46,942 nt of DNA from Candidatus Limimorpha caballi (GTDB taxonomy: Bacteria; Bacteroidota; Bacteroidia; Bacteroidales; F082). The notes under the pieces are model-generated. The model had not been told where the DNA came from and did not search any database. It saw only the letters and a list, made by a program, of their open reading frames with translations. Made by a program: the position numbers and the translations under genes. Location: the NCBI GenBank assembly GCA_018064605.1, contig JAGHUX010000019.1, positions 1 through 46,942 of the forward strand, given 5' to 3'. This document shows, piece by piece, positions 24,401-31,001 of this stretch. The stretch's first letter is position 1; each line of letters begins with the position of its first letter.

Positions 24401-26096
24401 TTTCTGCATCGTCGTAGAGGTTGTACGCCACGCTGCATTTGCCTTCAAGCGAAACGCAGTTGCTAACAGATATGAAACCATTGACGTTCTTTGCCACCGA
24501 GCCGCAGATGCCGCCGCAGTTTGTGCCCTCCACCACTTTGCCTATGTTATAGCAACCTGATAAGGTCGAATATTTCCAGCATGAACCAACCAAGCCACCG
24601 GCGGTATTCTCAACAGACTGAACGGTTGCTGCATTCCAGCAGTTTTCCATCCGTCCGTTTGCGAAGTCGCCGCAGATGCCGCCCACATGGCTCTTGCCAC
24701 GGAAATAACTATCTTTGACACCGAGGTCGTGAATGCGGGCAGTTACATTTCCGGAATTGTTTGCCATGCCGAAAAGCCCGACTGCCGACGTTGTTTCATC
24801 ATTGAAGTAAAGTCCGCTGATGGTGTGTCCGTTGCCGTCGAACTCGCCACTGTAGCCGTTGTTGCCCCATCCGCCTATCGGAATCCAAGGCTCAAACGCT
24901 TCGCCGTTGAGGTTGCCGTTGCTGTCTAAAACGCCGGTGTTCATCGTGATGTCTGCCACAAGGACGGCACATGCGGATACGGCTCCGGAGTTCACATTGC
25001 TTGTAAAACGCATCAGGTTTTCCAACGTGGCAATCTGATAAGGGTTGTCCTCTGTGCCGTCGCCTTCACCTGAACGCCATGGCTGCACAGGGCAGTTACA
25101 CCATGTCCCGGAAGATCCTGCCACATCATCACTCACATAGGCGGTTGGCTTTGGCCCAAAAAAGTAACCAAAGCACTCGTAATTGTAATTATTACTCCCT
25201 AAATAGAGCACTTCGTGAATATTATCACAGCTGTAAAATGCGTGTTCCCCGATGCTCGTCACACTGCTTGGTATGGTAACAGAAGTCAAACCTTTACAAC
25301 TAAAGAATGCACTTGCCCCGATGCTCGTCACACTGCTTGGTATGGTAATAGAAGTCAAACCGCTACAACTAAAGAATGCACCTTCCCCGATGCTCGTTAC
25401 ACTGTTGGGAATGGTAACAGAAGTCAAGCCGTAACAACCATTGAATGCACCCTCACCGATGCTCGTCACACTGCTTGGTATGGTAATAGAAGTCAAACCA
25501 CTACAACCAAAGAATGCACCTTCCCCGATGCTCGTCACACTGTTTTGAATGGTTACTGACACCAAACTTGTACAGTTTCTGAATGTTTCGTATGCAATGT
25601 ACCGCGAGGCAATGGTTGCTGAAATCAAGCCTCTGCAATTCTCGAATGTCCAACTTCCCATGCTTGTCACACTGTTTGGAATGGTTACTGTTGCCAGACT
25701 GGTGTTTTCGAATGCACTATCCCCGATGCTCGTCACACCGTTTGGAATGTTTACTGACACCAAATTTGTACAATTCAAGAATGCACGTTCTCCGATGCTC
25801 GTCACACTGTTTGGAATGTTTATTGACACCAAACTTCCACAGCTGAAAAATGCCCACCATCCAATGCTTGTGACTTTCCCGTTGAACTTAATCGTTCCAT
25901 GTCCGTTTTCGGGATAAGTGTTGGAAATGATTGCTGCACCAAAAACATCATTTTTGTTTGGGTTACACACCTTCCCGTCGGTCGTGGTGTACCAGATTTC
26001 GTCGTTTGGCGGCGTGCCGAGTTGCGCCAGAGCCGAAAACGTGCAGCACATCACAAATGCTGCCGAAAGTAAGAGTTTAAGAATGTTTCGTTTCAT
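21471..26096 (-). CDS. giant BspA-like surface protein with GLUG repeats
   Basis: From MKRNILKLLLSAAFVMCCTFSALAQ (start 26096, chosen for its signal peptide) the product has 1541 residues. Order: a BspA LRR block, about 35-320 (units like TSVTIPNSVTSIGEGAFFSC); two GLUG-type modules, about 340-580 and 680-940 (FDGNGHTISGLYF, VGLFG, VGGICGDFANGRMENCWN); a beta-rich middle; a second short LRR stretch near 1230-1310; and a 220-residue end nearly identical to that of the protein at 17913. The tail is VRVTYKDDSTKTYTNPKKVEF. GLUG modules occur in surface adhesins and IgA proteases. HCTECGNNY and YRCTKCEKNY look like degenerate Cys pairs. Role at the cell surface is inference. Confidence 0.87.
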   Translation of the reverse strand: MKRNILKLLLSAAFVMCCTFSALAQLGTPPNDEIWYTTTDGKVCNPNKNDVFGAAIISNTYPENGHGTIKFNGKVTSIGWWAFFSCGSLVSINIPNSVTSIGERAFLNCTNLVSVNIPNGVTSIGDSAFENTSLATVTIPNSVTSMGSWTFENCRGLISATIASRYIAYETFRNCTSLVSVTIQNSVTSIGEGAFFGCSGLTSITIPSSVTSIGEGAFNGCYGLTSVTIPNSVTSIGEGAFFSCSGLTSITIPSSVTSIGASAFFSCKGLTSVTIPSSVTSIGEHAFYSCDNIHEVLYLGSNNYNYECFGYFFGPKPTAYVSDDVAGSSGTWCNCPVQPWRSGEGDGTEDNPYQIATLENLMRFTSNVNSGAVSACAVLVADITMNTGVLDSNGNLNGEAFEPWIPIGGWGNNGYSGEFDGNGHTISGLYFNDETTSAVGLFGMANNSGNVTARIHDLGVKDSYFRGKSHVGGICGDFANGRMENCWNAATVQSVENTAGGLVGSCWKYSTLSGCYNIGKVVEGTNCGGICGSVAKNVNGFISVSNCVSLEGKCSVAYNLYDDAEIDNVHIKNAAAFTSGEVCWILNGNCRSAAWRQHLRTDDYPMVTGDYVVYKDGNVFRNETLCEVAEDHLHSFEESVMPQLSGTYINCWHCTECGNNYKLDDKTNELPKIEFTEPSAGDGSQANPYQIATLGNLLWFANHVNTGNASVCAILTADITMNASVLKSSGYSNGEGFVEWVPIGGHGKEFGGDFDGNGHTISGLYLKNTGMNNMGLFGKAVNNAHIHDLGISDSYFYGKDHVGGICGDFASGQIENCWNGATIDAKDWNAGGISGSCWIYASIKDCYNIGRIVTNYDNPSYGGICGAVYENTGVDYTISNCYTLQGKCSKVYGSLDNGCPASKINHSFVKNDDAFASGEVCYQLNHGVTNGSQKWYQTLETDEFPVLNNSHNTVFFGYDGDVLKYSNTPITVGAIHHNICDATCSVGYTMECWEDTRSRRFYAEEACATELNAAYVVTYSPVTTVPEYGCSLAAWRWEMKDEPVTYDGVTFINALEKRYPESGSYDYGEYVWFKVKDSTARNVRLKWHLNKNTFNGELYYKINNGIETKIDVSGNMWVQNLPDLKQDDKVTVYYRINSMWDITLNSPLIWTMSLEYCSGHFPELVMGILPTETTEGRYGYYRCTKCEKNYKDESCSEELTDMTDLNVPEANNNEIWYTTIDDKQIEHGVNYKENVYSRGLGKIVFADGVTEIANNAFNRNKTLKSIFIPSSVTKIGNSSFWECSAWESVFFASLPNVDQHAFGNCYKLSTKVFDLTDSDKPFIGTSLDNYPSAGFTEAHYHGTLEPNQWGTITLPFVPSSHPGIVFFSIDNVDAANGTLTLSIVENIEAGKPYLFRNQTDNAGFTLTATPAAPATSVPVNITASEQTVGDFALKGNFQAKELTENGLYEQQGGEFVNTNSLSIDPFRAYLKNNGGSGAASIVIKGGLTFVEITKQDDSTITLYGVKEVEFVEENGMPSVRVTYKDDSTKTYTNPKKVEFGK

Positions 26097-26146
26097 AGTA
26101 ATTTTTGTATAAATTCTCTTCATGATTTAATATGAATTTCGGGCGG

Positions 26147-26154
26147 CAAAGATA
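26147..26154 (-). promoter_or_regulatory. TATCTTTG promoter element
   Basis: Minus-strand TATCTTTGCCGCCCG, 50 bases before the giant BspA gene; shares its surroundings with the promoter at 20264. Confidence 0.6.
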
Positions 26155-26237
26155 AGACATTTTTTTGATTATAAAAGTTTAAAAGTTTAATGATTGAGAG
26201 GTTTGAAGATTTATTTGCGCATATTTGAAAAAAGTGG

Positions 26238-26281
26238 TATTTTGCGGCCTGAAATAAATTTTAAAGTCGAACTTTAAATTT
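26238..26281 (+). promoter_or_regulatory. promoter and leader palindrome of an ATPase pseudogene
   Basis: GTGGTATTTTGCGG (element at 26238-26244) is a near copy of the leader at 12121, one base shorter. It is followed by AAATTTTAAAGT, CGA and ACTTTAAATTT (26256-26281), an inverted repeat of 11 pairs with one bulged base. The start codon follows nine bases later. The position matches the 13-bp inverted repeat at 12136, but the sequence differs. Confidence 0.65.
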
Positions 26282-26290
26282 GTCATAATA

Positions 26291-26613
26291 ATGAATAATC
26301 AACTTATAACCAGAGACTTATGTGCGAACATTGACAAAATTTCCAATTATTTTTCTGTCGTGACAATGATTGGTCCGCGGCAGTCGGGCACGAAGTCGAT
26401 TTGCTGTCGGTGGCGGATGACGGCACTTTTTCGGCGTATGAAATAAAGTCAGGCCAAACGTACCGCCCGGAGTACTTTGACGGCCTGCGCTATTTGAAGG
26501 GTTTGTTCCCCGACACGATGACATCTTCCCGGGTCGTTTATGATGGCGACCAGTCCAATCCGTCGCCGACGGACGGCCTCATGAATTATCGCGCCGTCGG
26601 CGGGGAAAGGTGA
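26291..26613 (+). pseudogene. AAA_14/DUF4143 ATPase reduced to its two ends
   Basis: The start reads MNNQLITRDLCANIDKI, then VVTMIGPRQSG, an N-terminus up to the P-loop. At about 26387-26391 it joins GHEVDLLSVADDG in another frame, followed by YEIKSGQTYRPEYFDGLRYL and FPDTMTSSRVVYDGD, the usual C-terminal nuclease-like end of this family. The whole central part, including the Walker A lysine, is gone. The break is between the last Gly and the Lys of the P-loop, as in the pseudogene at 9275. The deletion is larger than in the other two copies. Confidence 0.85.
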
Positions 26614-26735
26614 AGGGGACAAAGGTTTAAAGGTAAAATGGGAAAGGGGTTAGAACTCAAACATCGAGGTTTTCATCCGCTCACTTTTTTCAAAAATCAC
26701 ATGAAATTTTCATGCCGCGAAAGTGCAAAAAATGT

Positions 26736-26743
26736 TAATTTTG
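26736..26743 (+). promoter_or_regulatory. TAATTTTG promoter element
   Basis: TAATTTTGCAGCC lies 29 bases before the Smr-family gene. Confidence 0.6.
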
Positions 26744-26772
26744 CAGCCTGAAAAATCATAAAGGAATACATC

Positions 26773-27855
26773 ATGGAAAGTTTTAAGATAGGCGACAGAG
26801 TGAGTTTTTTGAACGACAAAGGCGGCGGCGTGGTGAGGAAGGTCATCGACACGCGCATGGTGGAGGTTGAGATTGAAGACGGGTTCAACATCCCGGTGTT
26901 GGTGAGCGACCTTGTCCTCGACTTCCGTTCGCAGCCGGGGCGTCAGCAGGAGGCGGCGCAGAAGGCGCAGCAGGAGATCAGGAACCAACAGATAGTGGAG
27001 CAGGAGACGCGCAATGAAGCACGCCGCACTGAGCTCCGCCGTTTCGCACGCAACGTCGAGGAGGAGGGCGTATATCTCGCTTTCATCCCGCACGACCAGC
27101 AGTGGCTCATGACGGGCCTCATCGACGTGGCGGTGGTGAACCACACCCCGACCGATGCCTTGTACAGCTTCAACCTGAAGCGGGAAGGCAAATATCTCAA
27201 CGTCGATTACGGCAGCATCGCGGCTTATTCAAAGGTCGTGGTCGAGGCCATCTCGCGCGACGACATCGAGCAGTGGTGCGAGGGTCTGGTGCAGGTCGTC
27301 CTCTGCCAGGACGACATCGACTTCGTCTATCATCCGCTTCACGCGCCGTTCGCGCTGCGGTCGAGCCGTTTCTTCAAGGACGGCAGTTTCGTCGAGTCGG
27401 GCGTGCTGGGCGAGAAGGCGATGATGATAAGCCTCTCGTCGTTGGTCGCGCTCAAAGGCTCGGAGGCCGACTTCACAAAGCTGATGAAAGACGGCGTGAT
27501 GCAGCCGAAGCCGTCGAAGGAGATAGTCAGGGAGAAAGCCCTGATCGACAGGCATCAGACGGCGCCTGGCGAGGCCATCGTTGACCTCCACATCGGCGAG
27601 CTGGTTGACAACATCCTCGGGATGTCGAGCAACGACATCTTCAGGGTGCAGGTAGAATATTTCAAGAAGATGCTCGACAGCGCCATCGAGAACGACTACA
27701 CGAAGGTGACGTTCATCCACGGCGTCGGCAACGGCGTGCTGAAGAACCACATCATACAGGAGCTGCGCAACTACGAGAACACCTCCAACAAGATGGCGTC
27801 GATCTCGAAGTTCGGCGTCGGGGCGCTTGACGTGATGATCGGCGCGAAGAGGTGA
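26773..27855 (+). CDS. DUF2027 and Smr-domain protein
   Basis: The 360-residue product begins with a KOW-like/DUF2027 stretch (FKIGDRVSFLNDKGGGVVRKV, in pieces FKIGDRVSFLND and GGGVVRKV) and a charged Gln/Arg-rich linker near 60-95. The end is an Smr domain: IVDLHIGEL near residue 272 (the DLHG-type motif) and FIHGVGNGVLKNHI near residue 318 (HGxGxGxL). Smr domains in MutS2 and related proteins are nucleases acting on branched DNA or RNA; this architecture is common and single-copy in Bacteroidales, but its exact job is not established. GC content is higher than in the accessory block to the left. Confidence 0.85.
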   Translation: MESFKIGDRVSFLNDKGGGVVRKVIDTRMVEVEIEDGFNIPVLVSDLVLDFRSQPGRQQEAAQKAQQEIRNQQIVEQETRNEARRTELRRFARNVEEEGVYLAFIPHDQQWLMTGLIDVAVVNHTPTDALYSFNLKREGKYLNVDYGSIAAYSKVVVEAISRDDIEQWCEGLVQVVLCQDDIDFVYHPLHAPFALRSSRFFKDGSFVESGVLGEKAMMISLSSLVALKGSEADFTKLMKDGVMQPKPSKEIVREKALIDRHQTAPGEAIVDLHIGELVDNILGMSSNDIFRVQVEYFKKMLDSAIENDYTKVTFIHGVGNGVLKNHIIQELRNYENTSNKMASISKFGVGALDVMIGAKR

Positions 27856-27856
27856 G

Positions 27857-27925
27857 AGGGTAAAGGGTAAAGGGTAAAGGGTAAAGAGTAAAGAGTAAAG
27901 AGTAAAGAGTAAAGAGTAAAGAGAT
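27857..27925. repeat. (GGGTAAA)4 (GAGTAAA)5 array
   Basis: GGGTAAA words switch to AGAGTAAA words, directly after the Smr stop codon. All units are 7 bases long. It is another instance of the intergenic word arrays. Confidence 0.85.
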
Positions 27926-27978
27926 GCGTTAGAGGATGATTTTTTTGTTCTAATATAATTTTTTTGATAAATGATTTG

Positions 27979-27986
27979 TATCTTTG
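27979..27986 (+). promoter_or_regulatory. TATCTTTG promoter element
   Basis: TATCTTTGCGGAG lies 25 bases before the start of the small partner gene of the AbiEii pair. Confidence 0.65.
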
Positions 27987-28011
27987 CGGAGTATTTTTTT
28001 GAAAAAACGTT

Positions 28012-28275
28012 ATGAATAGAGAGCAATTTATACAATCGCACAGTAATCTGTTCTGGTATATCCCCCGCGAAAAGAAATGCGATGTGTCTGATTCCTTGTT
28101 GGTTGAGACGATATTGAACGAGGGCACGATGGATGACTATCGCGAATTGCTGGCAATACTTGGGCCGAGGCGGGTGGCGGAGGTCTTCTTTGGCGCATCA
28201 GAACGCGAAGTCAAGAACTATTATCCTGAAATACGTAATTTTTTCTCAATAGTATTGTCGAAATATGCACAGTGA
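28012..28275 (+). CDS. small DUF6922-like protein, presumed antitoxin
   Basis: The 87-residue soluble protein resembles small Bacteroidetes proteins of the DUF6922 type (LLVETILNEGTMDDYRELL, then YYPEIRNFFSIVL). These sit beside AbiEii nucleotidyltransferases. Its stop overlaps the start of the next gene by 11 bases (translational coupling), the usual antitoxin-first order. It lacks the long winged-helix antitoxin (AbiEi) domain. Antitoxin activity is inferred from position. Confidence 0.7.
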   Translation: MNREQFIQSHSNLFWYIPREKKCDVSDSLLVETILNEGTMDDYRELLAILGPRRVAEVFFGASEREVKNYYPEIRNFFSIVLSKYAQ

Positions 28276-28882
28276 AATATTGTCAAAAGAGCAGGCGGAG
28301 TTGCTCCCTTGGGTGAAACAATTCAGGCGGGAGTTTTATCTTGTTGGCGGAACCGCCATCGCATTTTATCTGGGGCATCGCAGGTCTGTTGATTTTGACT
28401 TGTTTAAAAAGGGAGACCTGAACCACAAAAAGAATCTGGAACGGATACGAGACACTGGGTTTGAATATAAGATCACGCGTCGTGTGACGGAGCAGATGAA
28501 CTGCATCGTCAATGATGTGAAGGTGACGTTTTTCCAATATCCATTTGAAGTTGCTGCCAAACAAGACGTTGACGGAGTCTTCCGTGTCCCGACGTTGCTT
28601 GATTTAGCTGCGATGAAGGCATACGCACTTGGGCGCAGGTCGAAATGGAAAGATTATGTTGACTTGTATTTCCTGCTGAAAGACCATTTCGACATTCTTC
28701 AAATAAGCGAGAGGGCTTATGAAATTTTCGGCGATTTGTTTTCCGAGAAAATGTTTCGTGTCCAGCTGTCATATTTCGCGGATGTTGATTATACGGAAGA
28801 TGTTGATTATTTGATTGAAAATCCTCCGACGAACGAGGAGGTCAAGGAGAAATTGACGTGTCTTTCGACAGAAAGCGTTTGA
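28265..28882 (+). CDS. AbiEii/AbiGii-type nucleotidyltransferase (toxin)
   Basis: The 205-residue product has the nucleotidyltransferase core: GGTAIAFYLGHRRSVDFDLF at 28-47, i.e. GG followed by DxD with metal-binding Asp residues, then a third acidic strand near VKVTFF and the helical part KAYALGRRSKWKDYVDLYFLL (in pieces KAYALGRRSK, DYVDLYFLL), typical of AbiEii/DUF1814. AbiEii enzymes transfer nucleotides to tRNA or other targets and arrest growth, acting in phage defence or as type IV-like toxins. The family assignment is clear; that this one is active is inferred. Confidence 0.87.
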   Translation: MHSEILSKEQAELLPWVKQFRREFYLVGGTAIAFYLGHRRSVDFDLFKKGDLNHKKNLERIRDTGFEYKITRRVTEQMNCIVNDVKVTFFQYPFEVAAKQDVDGVFRVPTLLDLAAMKAYALGRRSKWKDYVDLYFLLKDHFDILQISERAYEIFGDLFSEKMFRVQLSYFADVDYTEDVDYLIENPPTNEEVKEKLTCLSTESV

Positions 28883-28986
28883 TCTGTCCTCGGACGGTGC
28901 CGGATAGCTGTGAGGACTGTGTCGTCGGTCGGTGTCGCAGGCGGCAAAGACACAGTTTCGTTTTGGAATTTGACGATTTCTGCAAA

Positions 28987-29028
28987 GATAAAAACAGAAG
29001 CGCCCCGGATGTCAGGGCGCTTCTGTTT
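28987..29028 (-). terminator. Rho-independent terminator after tRNA-Arg
   Basis: Arms AAACAGAAGCGCCC (28992-29005) and GGGCGCTTCTGTTT (29015-29028) pair over 14 bases with a 9-base loop. On the minus strand a TTTTT run follows. It ends two bases from the tRNA 3' end and may serve both tRNA-Arg and tmRNA. Confidence 0.85.
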
Positions 29029-29029
29029 G

Positions 29030-29101
29030 TGACCTCGCCGGGGGTCGAACCCGGACCGAAGGAACCGGAATCCTTAATTCTATCCATTAGACTACGAGGC
29101 C
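29030..29101 (-). tRNA. tRNA-Arg (anticodon CCG)
   Basis: Seventy-two bases fold as a cloverleaf: acceptor GGCCTCG/CGAGGTC (one G-U), anticodon stem AAGGA/TCCTT with loop TTCCGGT, T loop GGTTCGACCCC. The discriminator is A and CCA is not encoded. It follows tmRNA by one base and is probably on the same transcript. Confidence 0.93.
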
Positions 29102-29102
29102 G

Positions 29103-29503
29103 TGGTGGAGCTGGAGGGAGTCGAACCCTCGTCCAAACTTGGAACAATCATGCTTTCTACATACTTATTCCGCTGTTGCTTTTCGTGGCTGGCAAGGGAG
29201 CGAACGCCCTGAGCCGGCCCTTATCCCCTTGAGCTTCGCGACGTTGCCGGGGCTTCCGCGCCGCTATCCCGAAATTGATGAGCACCTCGTCGCCGGACCG
29301 GAATCAGGAGCCTCCATCCGCGAGATGTCTCGTCCCCTCACCTTGTGTGGGGATTGAGCTTCAACCTACTGTGCTTCGGTTAAGCAGCGAGAGCGTAGTT
29401 GTTTTCGCCAATTAATTTTTTGCGGTCAAGATTTGCGAGCGTCACCGCATGGCTCGGTATGCTTACATAACCATCCTGCAAGCTGTCAAAACCGGTCAAC
29501 CCC
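29103..29503 (-). ncRNA. ssrA: tmRNA (tag GENNYALAA)
   Basis: The transcript is about 401 bases. The 5' GGGGTTG pairs with 3' CAGCTCC before ACCA, and the T arm GAGGGTTCGACTCCCTC is plain. CCA is encoded. The tag frame at 29380-29409 reads GGC GAA AAC AAC TAC GCT CTC GCT GCT TAA, giving GENNYALAA, with GGC as the likely resume codon. With SmpB it rescues stalled ribosomes and marks the product for proteolysis; the AA end is the standard protease signal. Confidence 0.95.
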
Positions 29504-29512
29504 AAGATAGTT

Positions 29513-29545
29513 GCACGCTTCCTTTTCAAAAAGCGTGCAAAAGTA
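29513..29545 (-). promoter_or_regulatory. tmRNA promoter and 8-bp leader hairpin
   Basis: Minus-strand TACTTTTGCACG (29538-29545) fits TAnnTTTG. GCACGCTT (29513-29520) and AAGCGTGC (29531-29538) form a hairpin between it and the mature 5' end; it may be removed during processing. Confidence 0.6.
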
Positions 29546-29618
29546 CTACTTTTTTTTCAAAAAATCGCGTTTTTCAAAAAAAGATTTTAACAATCTGAAA
29601 ATCTGCCGACAAAATCCG

Positions 29619-30320
29619 TCAGAAGTTGAGTCTCGGCGACGTCTCGTTGTAATACGTGTCGATGATTTCCACGGCTTCGTCGGCGGTGTCAACGACGTGG
29701 AAGATGTCGAAGTCGAAGTCGGAGACGAGGCCGTTCGCGAGAAGCGTGTCCTTGAACCAATCGACAAGTCCGCTCCAGAACTCCTTTCCGACCATCACTA
29801 TCGGGAAGTTCATGATTTTCTTGGTCTGTATGAGCGTGAGCGCCTCCGACAGTTCGTCGAGTGTGCCGAAGCCGCCGGGGAAGGCGATGAAGCCCTGCGC
29901 GTAACGCGTGAACATGGTCTTCCTCACGTAAAAGTAATCGAAGTCGATGGATTTGTCGGGGTCGATGTATTTGTTGGGGCGTTGCTCATGCGGAAGCACG
30001 ATGTTCAGCCCGACGCTTTTGCCGTGCGCCTTCGACGCGCCCTTGTTGCCCGCCTCCATGATGCCCGGGCCGCCGCCGGTGATGATGCCGAAGCCTTTCT
30101 TCACGAGTTTCGTCGCGGTGTCTTCCGCCATGACGTAATATCTGTCTTCCTTCGGCAGCCTGGCTGAGCCGAAAATCGCCACGCACGGCCCGATCCTCGA
30201 CAGCGTCTCGTAACCATTCACAAACTCCGACATTGTCTTGAAGACAGACCACGAGTCGTTGGCTTTCATGTCGCTCCATGCCCTCAGCTCCGTCGCTTTC
30301 TTGAAACTGTTGATGTCCAT
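29619..30320 (-). CDS. LOG-family (TIGR00730) nucleotide 5'-monophosphate phosphoribohydrolase
   Basis: Start at 30320 (MDINSFKKATELRAW) is preferred, as the promoter overlaps the longer frame; 233 residues. It has the LOG signatures GGGPGIMEAGNKGA near residue 82 and PGGFGTLDEL near residue 156. LOG proteins cleave the N-glycosidic bond of cytokinin-type or common nucleoside 5'-monophosphates; in bacteria they are sometimes called lysine-decarboxylase-like from old annotation. It has no close operon partners. Confidence 0.88.
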   Translation of the reverse strand: MDINSFKKATELRAWSDMKANDSWSVFKTMSEFVNGYETLSRIGPCVAIFGSARLPKEDRYYVMAEDTATKLVKKGFGIITGGGPGIMEAGNKGASKAHGKSVGLNIVLPHEQRPNKYIDPDKSIDFDYFYVRKTMFTRYAQGFIAFPGGFGTLDELSEALTLIQTKKIMNFPIVMVGKEFWSGLVDWFKDTLLANGLVSDFDFDIFHVVDTADEAVEIIDTYYNETSPRLNF

Positions 30321-30341
30321 AACTTGTAGTTTAAAATTTTG

Positions 30342-30349
30342 CAAAGATA
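30342..30349 (-). promoter_or_regulatory. TATCTTTG promoter element
   Basis: Minus-strand TATCTTTGCAA, 21 bases before the LOG start at 30320. Confidence 0.6.
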
Positions 30350-30431
30350 CTTATTATTTTCAAAAAATGATGACAAATAAAATGTTGATAAAAAAATTCT
30401 TCCAAAATGTGAAAGACATGATAAAAAGTTG

Positions 30432-30439
30432 TATTTTTG
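30432..30439 (+). promoter_or_regulatory. TATTTTTG promoter of tRNA-Gly
   Basis: GTTGTATTTTTGCAGCC lies 22 bases before tRNA-Gly. Confidence 0.6.
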
Positions 30440-30461
30440 CAGCCTGAAAAGTTGAGACGAC

Positions 30462-30534
30462 GCGGATTTAGCTCAGTTGGCAGAGCGAAAGCTTCCCAAG
30501 CTTTAGGTCGCGAGTTCGAACCTCGTAATCCGCT
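30462..30534 (+). tRNA. tRNA-Gly (anticodon CCC)
   Basis: Seventy-three bases. Acceptor GCGGATT/AATCCGC, anticodon stem AAAGC/GCTTT with loop TTCCCAA, T arm GAGTTCGAACCTC. CCA is not encoded. Confidence 0.93.
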
Positions 30535-30570
30535 CAAGAAAATAGGTGTCGCGTGTGCTGAAAAATGTTG

Positions 30571-30578
30571 TACTTTTG
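30571..30578 (+). promoter_or_regulatory. TACTTTTG promoter of tRNA-Val
   Basis: GTTGTACTTTTGCAGCC lies 16 bases before tRNA-Val, so the two tRNAs have separate promoters. Confidence 0.6.
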
Positions 30579-30594
30579 CAGCCGCGAAAAAAGA

Positions 30595-30669
30595 GGAAGC
30601 TTAGCTCAGTTGGTTCAGAGCACTTGCCTTACAAGCAAGGGGTCACTGGTTCGAGCCCAGTAGTTTCCA
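30595..30669 (+). tRNA. tRNA-Val (anticodon TAC)
   Basis: Seventy-five bases. Acceptor GGAAGCT/AGTTTCC (one G-U), anticodon stem CTTGC/GCAAG with loop CTTACAA, T arm CTGGTTCGAGCCCAG. CCA is not encoded. Confidence 0.92.
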
Positions 30670-30670
30670 C

Positions 30671-30705
30671 AAGGCTAATCCGTTGAGGGTTAGCCTTTTT
30701 TATTT
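30671..30705 (+). terminator. Rho-independent terminator after tRNA-Val
   Basis: AAGGCTAA (30671-30678) pairs with TTAGCCTT (30690-30697), followed by TTTTTATTT. It begins two bases after the tRNA. Confidence 0.85.
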
Positions 30706-30822
30706 CTATTCCGCCGGTTAGCGATGGAATAAAAACGGCTTTATTTGCATTTGAGACGTTTTTTGCGTGGTTTTGCGGCGGTTTTGTTTCATAATTGTTT
30801 CATAAAAAAATCAGAATGGGAA

Positions 30823-30964
30823 ATGACAACATTCAAGGCGGTTACCAGCGAGCTGAAGGATACAGGCATCAACGAGATGCTGAAGTCGGGCATTGACCCG
30901 CTATGCTAACCACGCCGACCCGCATCTTGTTGAGACGATAAAGGAAAGGGCACCGCGGTTCTGA
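30823..30964 (+). pseudogene. short frameshifted coding remnant, unidentified
   Basis: The 330-base stretch after tRNA-Val holds only this. One frame gives MTTFKAVTSELKDTGINEML, then KSGIDP and a stop; a one-base shift gives RYANHADPHLVETIKERAPRF and a stop. The two halves read well together as one soluble protein fragment. I do not recognise it. The place just 3' of a tRNA is a common integration site, so it may be left from an element. Confidence 0.35.
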
Positions 30965-31001
30965 ACAAGAAAAAACCGGGGTTTCCGTGGTGGGAGATCC
31001 G

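Noticed and set aside
25215..25917. Plus-strand frames with repeated PDARHTAWYGNRSQ and PMLVTLLGM
   Set aside because: They are antisense shadows of the LRR repeats of the giant BspA gene.
21471..26096. Regular repeats in the giant gene as a CRISPR array
   Set aside because: The repeats are in-frame LRR units of 69 bases in a long open frame, with no constant repeat/unique spacer pattern and no cas genes.
27229..28127. Minus-strand frame with YSLLFTLYSLLFTLYPLP
   Set aside because: It is the translation of the GAGTAAA word array and the antisense of the Smr gene.
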